Assembly (NCBI GenBank): GCA_937944885.1
Contig: CALFBB010000027.1
Coordinates: 1 to 64,000, forward strand
Direction of reading: 5' to 3'
DNA length: 64,000 bases
Origin: an uncultured cyanobacterium
Lineage (GTDB): Bacteria > Cyanobacteriota > Cyanobacteriia > Thermostichales > Thermostichaceae
Shown: positions 17,313 through 26,268 of the stretch, piece by piece
How positions within the stretch are numbered: position 1 is the first letter of the stretch
Layout: every line of letters begins with the position of its first letter
The notes under the pieces: model-generated
Database searches by the model: none
What the model saw: the letters and a program-made list of their open reading frames with translations, nothing else
Told to the model about the DNA's origin: nothing
Position numbers and translations under genes: made by a program

Positions 17313-18473
17313 ATGGGCGGCAGGCTCCCGATGAGACAGCAGGTGCTTTGGTCAGTGGTAGTCGCCGGGATCCTCGGGTCAGCAACCTTGGCAGGATGGA
17401 CTCTCGGTCAGCAAAGCGTTACGCAGTCCACATCCGCAGAAGCGGCAGCTGAAACTCCCTTGCCTCCTCGCATCGGTGCTTTGGGCCGGATTGAGCCAGA
17501 AGGGGAAGTCTTGCGCATTGCCGGCCCTGCTGGAGAACGGGTCGGAGAGCTACTGGTGGCAGAAGGAGACAAAGTAGTTGCAGGACAGGTGATGGCCCGT
17601 CTGGAGAGCTACACCGAGCGGCTAGCAGAACGGGAATACGCAGCCGCCCAATTACAGGAAGCTCGCACCCGGCTAGAGGCCGAGACCCGTTTTAGTCAGG
17701 CCCAAATTCAAGAGGCCCGCACCCGCGTGAGCCGCCTGGATCAGCCCTCACTGATGCAGATTCGTGCTCAGGAGGCTGTTGTAGAACGGATTCAGGCAGA
17801 ACTGGCGGATGCACAAGCCAATCTGGCCCGCTTTCAAGCCCTTTGGCAGGAAGGGGCCATTTCTCGGCAGGAGCTGGATCAGCGGGCTTTACTGGTGCGG
17901 CAACGCCAAGAGGAACTGCGCTCAGCTCAGGCCACCCTCACCCAGCTGCAGACCGCCCGTACTCAAGATTTGCTGAATGCACAAGCGCAAGTCCAGGCCG
18001 CCGAAGCGCAACTCAGCCTAGCCCAGGCACAAGTGCAACTGGGATCCCTGGCCCGCAACCTGGAATTGGCAGAGGCTCGCCTAGAGCGCACCCTGATTCG
18101 TTCCCCCCGAGAGGGTCAGGTGCTGCGAATTCTCACCTATCCTGGAGAAGCAATCACCAACAACGGCATTCTCGAACTTGGCAATACCGAGCAAATGATG
18201 GTGGTGGCGGAGATTTATGAAACCGACATTCTGCGCATCCGGCCAGGGCAGCAGGCCAGCATTCGCAACCGTGCCTTAGCAGAAGAATTGCGGGGTCAGG
18301 TGGAGCAGATTGGCCTGCAAATTCGCAAGAAAGATGTCTTAGATACCGATCCGGCTGCCGATGTGGATGCTCGAGTTGTAGAAGTCCGCATTCGCCTGGA
18401 TCCTGAGAGCAGCGCTCGTGTGGCCGGCCTAACCAACTTGCAGGTGGATGTAGCCATCGATGTGGAGGGGTAA
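17313..18473 (+). CDS. devB: ABC exporter membrane fusion protein, DevB/HlyD family
   Basis: 386 residues. One N-terminal membrane anchor (about 10-28), a lipoyl-like half ('GEVLRIAGPAGERVGELLVAEGDKV'), a long coiled coil (about 105-255) rich in Gln/Ala/Glu/Arg, the second lipoyl half ('RTLIRSPREGQVLRI') and a beta-barrel segment ending 'LTNLQVDVAIDVEG'. A second ATG at 17331 (MRQQVLW) is an alternative start. DevB bridges inner-membrane DevAC to a TolC-like outer-membrane channel. In Anabaena the system exports heterocyst glycolipids, but in a unicellular strain the cargo is unknown. First gene of devB-devC-devA. Confidence 0.88.
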   Translation: MGGRLPMRQQVLWSVVVAGILGSATLAGWTLGQQSVTQSTSAEAAAETPLPPRIGALGRIEPEGEVLRIAGPAGERVGELLVAEGDKVVAGQVMARLESYTERLAEREYAAAQLQEARTRLEAETRFSQAQIQEARTRVSRLDQPSLMQIRAQEAVVERIQAELADAQANLARFQALWQEGAISRQELDQRALLVRQRQEELRSAQATLTQLQTARTQDLLNAQAQVQAAEAQLSLAQAQVQLGSLARNLELAEARLERTLIRSPREGQVLRILTYPGEAITNNGILELGNTEQMMVVAEIYETDILRIRPGQQASIRNRALAEELRGQVEQIGLQIRKKDVLDTDPAADVDARVVEVRIRLDPESSARVAGLTNLQVDVAIDVEG

Positions 18474-18482
18474 GCACCACTG

Positions 18483-19667
18483 ATGTACTCCCTTTTCAGC
18501 CTTGCTTTTATCAGCCCCAAAATCCCCCTGGCTTGGTTACAGCTGACGCGGGAAAAGGTTCGCCTACTGGTGGCCCTGGCCGGGATTGCCTTTGCTTGCA
18601 TCTTGATGTTCATGCAGCTGGGCTTTCGGGATAGCTTACTGGAAAGTGCCATTCGTTTTCACGTCGCCCTGCGGGGAGACATCTTTTTGGTGAGCCCCCA
18701 GTCCAATGCCCTGATTGCTATGAACACCTTTTCGCAGCGGCGGCTTTACCAAGCGCTGGGTTTTGAGGGTGTCCGGTCCGTTTCACCGGTCTATGTGAGT
18801 TTTGCCCTCTGGAAAAATCCCCAGACCCGTCGCACCCGCAGCATCTTTGTGGTCGGCTTTGACCCGGCTGAGGATTTGTTGGAGCTGCCTGAGCTGACCC
18901 CGGCCAAGTTGGTGGAGATCCAAAAAGCCGATGTAGTTTTGTTTGACCGCAGCTCCCGCACCGAGTTTGGGCCGATTGCCGAGTGGTTTGAGTCAGGACG
19001 AGAGGTGATCACAGAGGTGGGTAATCGGCGGGTAACCGTGGGTGGCTTATTTCAAATGGGGGCTACCTTCGGGGCAGATGGCACCATCCTCACCAGCGAT
19101 CTCAATTTTCTGCGGTTGTTTCCACAGCGGGGGCGCGGCTTGGTGGATATTGGCGTGGTGCAGTTGCAACCAGGGGTGGATCCAGAACCGGTCGTGCAAC
19201 AGATGCGGGCGCTATTAGCCGAAGATGTGCGGGTGCTCTCCCGAGAAGAGTTTATCAACATGGAGAAAACCTACTGGGAAGAAGGCACCGCCATTGGCTT
19301 CATTTTCGGCCTCGGGGTGGGCATGGGTTTCATCGTCGGCATCGTCATTGTCTACCAGATTCTCTACACCGATGTGTCGGATCACCTGGCGGAATATGCC
19401 ACCCTTAAGGCCATGGGCTACACCGATGGCTACCTGCTGGGGGTTGTGTTTCAAGAAGCGATTTTCCTGGCGGGGCTGGGTTATATTCCTGCTTTTGCCT
19501 TGGCAATTTTGCTATACGACCTGACGGCCAGTGCTACCTTGCTACCGATCTCTATGACCTGGAACCGGGCTTTGCTGGTGCTGGGCCTGGCGGTGACGAT
19601 GTGTTTTATTTCTGGGGCGATTGCTGTGCGTCGGCTGCGGGCAGCAGATCCGGCGGATATTTTCTGA
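18483..19667 (+). CDS. devC: ABC exporter permease, DevC family
   Basis: 394 residues with MacB/FtsX-like topology: one N-terminal membrane helix (about 27-48, 'LLVALAGIAFACILMFMQLGF'), a large periplasmic domain (about 50-260), then three helices near 270-293, 316-342 and 352-375. The C-terminus 'AVRRLRAADPADIF' is typical. It starts 9 bp after devB and ends 3 bp before devA. It forms the transmembrane part of the DevBCA exporter. Confidence 0.9.
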   Translation: MYSLFSLAFISPKIPLAWLQLTREKVRLLVALAGIAFACILMFMQLGFRDSLLESAIRFHVALRGDIFLVSPQSNALIAMNTFSQRRLYQALGFEGVRSVSPVYVSFALWKNPQTRRTRSIFVVGFDPAEDLLELPELTPAKLVEIQKADVVLFDRSSRTEFGPIAEWFESGREVITEVGNRRVTVGGLFQMGATFGADGTILTSDLNFLRLFPQRGRGLVDIGVVQLQPGVDPEPVVQQMRALLAEDVRVLSREEFINMEKTYWEEGTAIGFIFGLGVGMGFIVGIVIVYQILYTDVSDHLAEYATLKAMGYTDGYLLGVVFQEAIFLAGLGYIPAFALAILLYDLTASATLLPISMTWNRALLVLGLAVTMCFISGAIAVRRLRAADPADIF

Positions 19668-19670
19668 CGG

Positions 19671-20444
19671 ATGGCCTGGGTTATTTTTGTTTTGCAATTG
19701 GGGGATCCCTGTTTGATGATGCTCACGTCTTGGGTTAGCCAAACTACCACTGCCACCTCCGCCCTTGAACCGGTGGTGAAGGTGGAGGGGGTCAACCACT
19801 ACTTCGGGGATGGATCCCTGCGCAAACAAGTCCTCTTCGATATCAACCTCACCCTCAATCCCGGTGAGATCGTCCTCATGACCGGGCCTTCGGGATCCGG
19901 AAAAACCACACTGCTGACGCTGTTGGGGGCTTTGCGTTCGGCACAAGAGGGCAGCCTCAAGGTGTTGGGCCAAGAGCTGCGGGGAGCCAAGCAGAGCACT
20001 CTGATCCAAGTCCGCAGGCAAATCGGTTACATTTTTCAGGCTCACAACCTGCTTAAATGCTTGACAGCAGCACAAAATGTGCAAATGTCCCTGGATCTCC
20101 ATGATCATCTTTCCCCTCAGCAGGCTAAGCAGCGGGCAGAGGAAATGCTGGCGGCAGTGGGATTGGCGGATCGCACCCACTATTACCCAGAGAAGCTCTC
20201 AGGTGGGCAGAAACAACGGGTGGCCATTGCTCGCGCTTTGGTCAGTCACCCCAAATTGGTACTGGCAGATGAACCCACTGCAGCCCTAGATAGTAAATCT
20301 GGCCGAGAGGTGGTGACCCTGATGGAAAACCTGGCCCGGGAGCAGGGGTGCACCATTCTCCTGGTGACCCACGACAACCGCATTCTGGACATAGCTGACC
20401 GGGTGCTGCACATGGAAGATGGCCGTTTGCAGTCAATGGCCTGA
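19671..20444 (+). CDS. devA: ABC exporter ATP-binding protein, DevA family
   Basis: 257 residues. Walker [11 protein letters not shown]-loop '[11 protein letters not shown]', signature LSGGQKQR, Walker B '[12 protein letters not shown]' and H-switch 'LLVTHDNRI' are all intact. It belongs to the MacB/LolD-like clade that pairs with DevC. An ATG pair at 19716 is an alternative start that would drop a hydrophobic leader ([11 protein letters not shown]) unusual for this protein. The 3' end overlaps the convergent fcl stop by 12 bp. Confidence 0.93.
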   Translation: MAWVIFVLQLGDPCLMMLTSWVSQTTTATSALEPVVKVEGVNHYFGDGSLRKQVLFDINLTLNPGEIVLMTGPSGSGKTTLLTLLGALRSAQEGSLKVLGQELRGAKQSTLIQVRRQIGYIFQAHNLLKCLTAAQNVQMSLDLHDHLSPQQAKQRAEEMLAAVGLADRTHYYPEKLSGGQKQRVAIARALVSHPKLVLADEPTAALDSKSGREVVTLMENLAREQGCTILLVTHDNRILDIADRVLHMEDGRLQSMA

Positions 20445-21398
20445 GTGCTGGCGGTACCAATCGATGGTGCGCTGCAGACCCTCCCGTAGGCTAACCTTGG
20501 CTACAAATCCTATCGCTTCGCGGGCTTTAGACACATCCAAACAGCGGCGCGGCTGACCGTTGGGTTTGTCCGTTTGCCAACGAATCTCGCCCTTAAACTC
20601 CATTAGCTCACAGATGAGGGTAATTAGATCCCGGATCGAGATCTCCTCGCCGGTGCCTAAGTTCAGAGGCTCCGCCCCATTGTAGAGCTGGCTGGCCATC
20701 ACAATGCCGCGGGCTGCATCCTCAGCATAGAAAAACTCGCGGGTTGGAGTTCCATCCCCCCAGACGTAAATGTAATTTTGCCCTTGCATCTGCGCCTCAT
20801 GGACTTTGTGAATCAAAGCCGGAATGACATGGGAGCTAGCAGGGTCAAAGTTATCCATCGGGCCGTAGAGATTAACTGGCAACAGGTAAATGCCATTAAA
20901 GCCGTACTGCTGCCGATAGGCCTGTAGTTGAACCAAGAGCACCTTCTTCGCAAGACCATAAGGGGCATTGGTCTCTTCAGGGTAGCCATTCCACAGATCT
21001 TCTTCTTTGAAGGGAACCGGTGTGAACTTAGGATAGGCACAGATGGTGCCCACACATACAAACTTCTCGACCCCCGCCTGATAAGCAGCATGAATCAACT
21101 GGGATCCCATGATCAAATTGTCGTAGAACAGCTCGGCAGGCTTGGCTTGGTTGAGACCAATCCCACCCACATGGGCAGCCAGATGAATGACTAGGTCTTG
21201 TCCTTGTACCACTTCCTGGCAAACTTCCCAACGGCGCAGATCCTGGGTTTGCGAACGTGGGATCCGCACTTGCTCTGGACTGACTCCCAGCAGCTGCAAC
21301 TGTTCCATCACATGTTTGCCCAAAAAGCCGCTTCCTCCGGTGAGCAAAATTTGCTTTTGGCTGAGATCAATGGGGGTGGAGAGGCTATTTGGCAGCAT
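20433..21398 (-). CDS. fcl: GDP-L-fucose synthase
   Basis: 321 residues from ATG 21398. The frame continues to 21470, but the fold starts at '[19 protein letters not shown]'. It is an extended SDR: glycine-rich motif, '[12 protein letters not shown]', '[12 protein letters not shown]', catalytic 'YGLAKK' (YxxxK) and '[24 protein letters not shown]'. It converts GDP-4-keto-6-deoxymannose to GDP-L-fucose by epimerisation and NADPH reduction, for surface polysaccharides. No GDP-mannose dehydratase is adjacent. Confidence 0.92.
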   Translation of the reverse strand: MLPNSLSTPIDLSQKQILLTGGSGFLGKHVMEQLQLLGVSPEQVRIPRSQTQDLRRWEVCQEVVQGQDLVIHLAAHVGGIGLNQAKPAELFYDNLIMGSQLIHAAYQAGVEKFVCVGTICAYPKFTPVPFKEEDLWNGYPEETNAPYGLAKKVLLVQLQAYRQQYGFNGIYLLPVNLYGPMDNFDPASSHVIPALIHKVHEAQMQGQNYIYVWGDGTPTREFFYAEDAARGIVMASQLYNGAEPLNLGTGEEISIRDLITLICELMEFKGEIRWQTDKPNGQPRRCLDVSKAREAIGFVAKVSLREGLQRTIDWYRQHSGH

Positions 21399-21529
21399 GA
21401 TTCGGTAGGAAAAACCACTGACTTCCATTATCCCAGAGCTTTGTAGCCTACCCGAGGCAACCCTTACCACTCAGGAACAACCCGACTGTAGGAGTATTTT
21501 CTCCGAGCTGAAAAAAGCTGCACTAGCAA

Positions 21530-22477
21530 CTAACTTCCCAGCACAGGGCGATGGCCAGCTCGGTTGTAACGGGCAAGCAGCACTGCAATACCCAGAGCAA
21601 TCAGGCCTGCCACCAACAAAGTGAGGGGGGAGGCTCCCAAGTTTTCAAAATACTGGGTGTAGAAATGGATGGCCCCAAAGACAGACAAAGTATTGACCAC
21701 CCAGCGGCGATTGTGACGTGCTGCCCAAATGATCATTCCAACCAGAGTGATGGCCCAGGCCCAGGTAAAAAACCAATCTGGGATAAGACTGCTGCCATCC
21801 AGGCTCCAGCTATCCTCTTGCAGCCAGAGGGAATCCCCCCACAGGGAGCCAACCCAAAACCCGAAGTTCACCAAAAACAAGGAAGTGCGGGAGACGGCAA
21901 TCGCTAGGTGGGAATAGTCTGCAGATAGCCTGAGGGAGAGAACATAAGCACCCCAACCCAAGAGACTAAACAGGATCACCGTAATCAAAGGTTGGCGAAT
22001 AACGAAAAGATAACTGGCATGGCTATAAATCAGCATTGCCCCTACTGTTGCCGAAAGAGCTAAGGTTGCTATGATCACAAGAAGAGTTCGTTTGGTCAAA
22101 ATTCCCCCAACTGCAGAAAATACCATCACCAACAGAAAGCCGACAACACTCCCCCGGGTCATGATTAAAATGCCACCACTCGCTATCAGTGTGCCGACAA
22201 GCAGTAAAATCATGCCCAGTACACCCCAGTTTTTTGCATATCGGGTTTGAAAATAAATACCGGCCACCGATAATAACAAGCCAAGAGTGATTGCTGTCCA
22301 AGCAGATGGCAGCAAAGCTATAGCTCCTAGTGTTGCAGCAATCACACCAAAGCTAATCAAGATATTGAATGCTAAAGAACCAGTATCTTCACTTGCAAAA
22401 GACTTGAGACGATTATATTCTTCTTGGTCAATTCGACCGTCTGTCAAGAGCTTATCAATGTCAATCGTGATTTTCAT
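21530..22477 (-). CDS. Hypothetical polytopic membrane protein (DUF2157-like)
   Basis: 315 residues. A short cytoplasmic head 'IDIDKLLTDGRIDQEEYNRLKSF' resembles the N-terminus of DUF2157 and SHOCT-type proteins, and it is followed by about ten hydrophobic segments to the C-terminus. AGGAG lies 10 nt before the ATG. Trp-rich loops (about 215-235) sit between helices 7 and 8. No enzymatic motif. The resemblance to DUF2157 membrane proteins is by pattern only. Confidence 0.65.
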   Translation of the reverse strand: MKITIDIDKLLTDGRIDQEEYNRLKSFASEDTGSLAFNILISFGVIAATLGAIALLPSAWTAITLGLLLSVAGIYFQTRYAKNWGVLGMILLLVGTLIASGGILIMTRGSVVGFLLVMVFSAVGGILTKRTLLVIIATLALSATVGAMLIYSHASYLFVIRQPLITVILFSLLGWGAYVLSLRLSADYSHLAIAVSRTSLFLVNFGFWVGSLWGDSLWLQEDSWSLDGSSLIPDWFFTWAWAITLVGMIIWAARHNRRWVVNTLSVFGAIHFYTQYFENLGASPLTLLVAGLIALGIAVLLARYNRAGHRPVLGS

Positions 22478-22530
22478 AGCTACTTTTCTCCTGTTTAGTT
22501 CTTTCTAGATAGCCAAAGACTGATAACTTA

Positions 22531-22550
22531 TTATTCATTATTATTCATTT
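22531..22550. repeat. 10-bp tandem duplication upstream of the membrane-protein gene
   Basis: TTATTCATT(A/T) occurs twice head to tail in an AT-rich spacer between two minus-strand genes. Confidence 0.75.
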
Positions 22551-22630
22551 AGTATCCATGAATGCAGAGCAAACAATCAACAGTTTCTGCAAAGACTATT
22601 CCAAAGACCCTGTGTCTACATTTGATTTGA

Positions 22631-23713
22631 CTACACCTCCCCCCAGCCGGGTTCCAACCTTTGCTTGAGAGGACGATAGAGCTTGAAATAGGCAATGGAT
22701 CCCACCTGTCGCAGAAGTGCTTTGCCGGGTGTGTCGGCACCCATGCAGCGTTGACAGATGGGATGGTTCACCTGAAACCGGTTAAACCCTTGTCGTAAGG
22801 TGCAGGCTGGTTGCCCCAGCAAAAGGTCGAGCAGGGATCCGCCTAGCCTGAGCTGTCCGAGGGGGATCCGCCCTTCAAAATCTTTGCAACAAGGAACCAC
22901 GGTACCATCCCAGAGAACCCCTGCCTGTGCGGAAGCCCCATTGCAGTAGCCCCAGCGGGCTGGGATCACCTGCTCTATTTCAACATTGCCCCAGCTGTCT
23001 AAGGGAAAGGTTTCCAAAACCAAGCGCGGGTGTATGCGCATCTGCTGCCAATGGCCGGGTCGATAGGTGGCGATTTGGGATCCCACCCAATCTGGATCAA
23101 CAGGGATCCCTGCGAGGGCACGGGTGGCCCACTCCGAGAGCACTGAACGCATCTGCTGGGCAGAGTTGATCACGGCAAGGGCTTTGTGGGGCACCAAAAA
23201 GGGGTGAGGGCTGGTGTCAAGGAATTTCAGGTGCACCTGCGTGGGGCTATGGGAGCGCAAATGGGCTTGCAGAAACTGGGTAATACCAGCAAAGTAGCGC
23301 TCCGGGGTCAGGCGAGGGGGAGCACCGCGAATGCTGAAGGTTACTGGATCGGGGGTTTGCAGAGAAATCGTCAGTTTGGGAAGACGACTGTGGATCAGCC
23401 GCTCAATCTGCTCCGGCCAGAGGGCAAAGGTACTGCCGTTGCTGGTCAGGTGCAGATTAAGACCCCGTGCCACTGCCATGTCAATGGCTGGAAAAATGTG
23501 CGGATAGAGCAACGGTTCTCCCATGAGGTGAAAGGTGAGAATGCGGGCCAATCCGGTCGTGGCCACCTCATCCAGGATCTGCTCCAACAGGGCCGGATCC
23601 ATATGTCCCCGTTGTCGCTGCAGGATGGCATCGGGACAAAACTCACACTTGAAGTTGCAGACATTGGTCACTTCAAGGTGCAGGCGCTCCAATTGGAGAA
23701 CAGGGGAAGACAT
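22631..23713 (-). CDS. Radical SAM/SPASM domain protein
   Basis: 360 residues. The radical SAM cluster motif is NVCNFKCEFCPD with Cys19, Cys23 and Cys26. The barrel continues with 'FHLMGEPLLYPHI' (GEP) and 'LTSNGS'. The C-terminal third carries SPASM-type cysteines (WGYCNGA, VVPCCKDF, PICQRCMG) for auxiliary Fe-S clusters. Enzymes of this build modify peptides or proteins, or act as AdoMet-dependent sugar or cofactor enzymes. No precursor peptide gene or transporter is visible within about 1 kb, so the substrate is unknown. Confidence 0.88.
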   Translation of the reverse strand: MSSPVLQLERLHLEVTNVCNFKCEFCPDAILQRQRGHMDPALLEQILDEVATTGLARILTFHLMGEPLLYPHIFPAIDMAVARGLNLHLTSNGSTFALWPEQIERLIHSRLPKLTISLQTPDPVTFSIRGAPPRLTPERYFAGITQFLQAHLRSHSPTQVHLKFLDTSPHPFLVPHKALAVINSAQQMRSVLSEWATRALAGIPVDPDWVGSQIATYRPGHWQQMRIHPRLVLETFPLDSWGNVEIEQVIPARWGYCNGASAQAGVLWDGTVVPCCKDFEGRIPLGQLRLGGSLLDLLLGQPACTLRQGFNRFQVNHPICQRCMGADTPGKALLRQVGSIAYFKLYRPLKQRLEPGWGEV

Positions 23714-23872
23714 GGAAAAAACTGAGATGGGGCTGTACAGGTTTATCCTAGGATCCTGGGGGGATGTTTATCTCAAGCTGGGATCCCTGGCACCAGCATC
23801 CCCAGAAATCGGCAGCAGCTGTCAGCACCCCGTGTGAAGAAGGTTAGGCTCAGCAGAGAGCAGGCTCCTCTG

Positions 23873-26080
23873 TTATCCCAACAACTGCCGGGCCCGCTGC
23901 ACAAAAGCTTCCACCGTTAAGCCGTTGAAGGTCATCAGCTCGGCGGGTGTAGCGGTGGTTTCCCCTCGTTTCCAAGTTAAGAAATCCCGTGGGCCGGTGT
24001 AGCGCAGCATCAGTGGCTCTAGCATTAAGCTGGCCCCCCCCGTTACGCCGATTAAGACATCCCCCGCAAAGCCATCCGCAAACTCTGCATCCGTTAGAAA
24101 CTTTCCATCCGGTTGGGCACAGGTTGACCAGGCTACATCCTCAGGGCGGTACAAACGACGTGGGTTGACCACTGAGACAATGCGGGATCCGATCCCTTGC
24201 GCGCTCAGTTGCTCAGCCGCCTCAAACACCGGCAGCAGGATCATATCCCCCACCACGGCAAAGACCACCGTTTTGGACCCGGGCAGTTGCTGGAGCAGAG
24301 TGTAGCCTTGTTCTACCGCTTGGCGAGCTTGCTGGAGACTGGTGCGGATGGGTAGAGGGGTTTTGCTGGCAATAATCGGGATCCCTTTGTTGAAGGTGCC
24401 TAAGGCCCATTCGTAGGCAGCTTGCGCACAATTGGCATCCGGCGGAAAAAGGGGGAAAACATTGCCGTTGCGTATCATGGCCGCCAGGTAAGCCTCAATT
24501 TCAGGCCGCTGGTGGGTCCAGCCGTTGCGCCCCTGCTCCAAAGCGCCAGCGGTGTAGAGGGCAATCAGAGAGGGGGTGGGACGCCGCAATTCCGCCATTG
24601 CTTGGGTGACGGTCTGCCAAATCGGTAGGCCGTTGATGGCAAAGGATTCGTAGGAACACCACAGGGAGCGTCCCCCCAACAGAGCTAGACCTGCTGTCAG
24701 CCCGGCACAGGCATCTTCGCTTAAGGGTTCATAGACCTGTCCCTGCGGTTGTTGGTTGTAGAGGGGATCCACGGTGGGGTGAATCACCTTGAGGCCTTGG
24801 TTGATGTTGGCAATGCCGGAAGCCTCGTTGCCATCGGCGTTGGCCACCAAAAAGTCTGGATCCTTTTGTCCCACTTGCACCACCATTGCCCCGATGGCTG
24901 TGGTGGAAACCTGCTTATCCCCCAGGGGAAATTCTGTGACCGTCAGGGATCCCAGCTCTGGTAAGGGGCGAATGGATTCGGTAACGGCAACGGTTGCCGC
25001 CGGCCCCCCTGCTGCCCGTTCACAATTTTGTCGGACCAAGGCCCAGGCTGCCGGAGCCAGAGCTCGTGCCCGCAAAGCCGCAACAATATCGGGGTTATCT
25101 AGGGTGTGGTGGCCGTAGAGATTGTGGGATTTGGATCCCTTGGCGTGCACTCCTGCCCCTTTCAGCTGTTTGAGGATAAAGACCGTCAGTTGCCCTGACA
25201 TTGCCGATCGGATGGCCCGTTCCATTTCGGTGAGTACTGTCCGGGCAAAGCGGATCCGGCCTTCTAGGGAGAACTGGGTGCTATCTACATAAGAGCCGGG
25301 TTGATCGGCATCGTCGAAGTCTTTGGCATCCACCAGCACCACTTCCTCAAAACCATTACCCCGCCAGTAATCCACCATCTGGGTGTTGCTCATGGCCGAA
25401 ACCATGCTGTGGTGCTCCTGGCTGTAGCCATTCCAAACCAGCACAGGCAAAAAGTTGGTCCGCTGCGGAAAGGCGGTGTGAAAGTGGATCATGGAGCTCA
25501 TCACATAAGGCTCTCCCAAGCCACCATCGCCAATCGTCACCGGGAAGAGGCGATCCGGATACAGCAAAGCCCCTGCCATGGCAAAGTGTTGCCCCTGACC
25601 CAATGGGCCTGCCGGTGCCAGTAAGCCGGGAATATAGCCGGATAGGTGCCCCAATAGCCCCTCCCGTTCCCGGAAGCGAGCCCGTAAATCGGTGACGGTG
25701 TGGATGCCCATCCCCGCCAGGGATCCATCCAAAAACATGGCTGCATAAAATCCCGGTGCGTGGTGACCGACTTCGGTGGGGATATTCTTGTGCCCCAAAT
25801 AGACCAGGGCGGCATAGGCTTCCGCTTGGCTGGCAAACCCACCCGGATGCCCTGAGGCTTTGCTGGCGGTCATTTGTAAGGTGAGGTACCGTAGGGCATC
25901 GGCATAGAGCAAGGTTTGATAGGCAGCCACCCGACTTCCGGGATCCCTCAGCTTGCCGGTGGCGGCATCTACCGCAGGCGCTTGGCCCAGTTGCTCAAAC
26001 TCCGGCCAGGGATCCCCAAAGTACTGGATCCCATCACAGAAGGCTGGAATCTGAGTGGTTGCATCCTGAGCCAGGGTCAT
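23873..26080 (-). CDS. Thiamine-diphosphate enzyme, divergent phosphoketolase/transketolase-like
   Basis: 735 residues from ATG 26080 (MTLAQDATTQ). The frame is open to 26173, but the added residues are basic and not conserved-looking. The N-terminal half has 'SKASGHPGGFASQAEAYAAL' (transketolase-like) and the ThDP motif GDGG...N ('TIGDGGLGEPYVMSS...LPVLVWN'), then 'HAKGSKSHNLYGHHTLDN'. The C-terminal half has a pyrimidine-binding 'LSEDACAGLTAGLALLGGRSLWCSYESFAING' segment. It resembles the divergent second phosphoketolase-like proteins of cyanobacteria more than canonical Xfp. It would cleave xylulose-5-P or fructose-6-P if active as phosphoketolase, but transketolase-like activity cannot be excluded. 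Confidence 0.75.
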   Translation of the reverse strand: MTLAQDATTQIPAFCDGIQYFGDPWPEFEQLGQAPAVDAATGKLRDPGSRVAAYQTLLYADALRYLTLQMTASKASGHPGGFASQAEAYAALVYLGHKNIPTEVGHHAPGFYAAMFLDGSLAGMGIHTVTDLRARFREREGLLGHLSGYIPGLLAPAGPLGQGQHFAMAGALLYPDRLFPVTIGDGGLGEPYVMSSMIHFHTAFPQRTNFLPVLVWNGYSQEHHSMVSAMSNTQMVDYWRGNGFEEVVLVDAKDFDDADQPGSYVDSTQFSLEGRIRFARTVLTEMERAIRSAMSGQLTVFILKQLKGAGVHAKGSKSHNLYGHHTLDNPDIVAALRARALAPAAWALVRQNCERAAGGPAATVAVTESIRPLPELGSLTVTEFPLGDKQVSTTAIGAMVVQVGQKDPDFLVANADGNEASGIANINQGLKVIHPTVDPLYNQQPQGQVYEPLSEDACAGLTAGLALLGGRSLWCSYESFAINGLPIWQTVTQAMAELRRPTPSLIALYTAGALEQGRNGWTHQRPEIEAYLAAMIRNGNVFPLFPPDANCAQAAYEWALGTFNKGIPIIASKTPLPIRTSLQQARQAVEQGYTLLQQLPGSKTVVFAVVGDMILLPVFEAAEQLSAQGIGSRIVSVVNPRRLYRPEDVAWSTCAQPDGKFLTDAEFADGFAGDVLIGVTGGASLMLEPLMLRYTGPRDFLTWKRGETTATPAELMTFNGLTVEAFVQRARQLLG

Positions 26081-26226
26081 GAGCGCCGCCTCGCTATACT
26101 TGTGTGAATTTCTTCTCACTGTAAACCTGATTGCGGCAGTCGTGAGAAGCTGAAGGTTCCTCCGGCTTGGCATCCGGTTAGACCAACTGACTTGGGGATC
26201 CCTGGTAGCCTACCGCTGCTTGTAAC

Positions 26227-26260
26227 TGTATGACTTGTGTATGACTTGGTGTATGACTTG
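26227..26260. repeat. Three copies of an 11-bp repeat just upstream of glcE
   Basis: TGTATGACTTG at 26227-26237, 26238-26248 and 26250-26260, immediately before the glcE start at 26269. It could affect the leader or ribosome access. Confidence 0.85.
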
Positions 26261-26268
26261 GCTTCTCT

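Noticed and set aside
26081-26173. N-terminal extension of the phosphoketolase-like gene
   Set aside because: The added residues are Arg/Thr-rich and unlike the family. ATG 26080 starts a plausible N-terminus.
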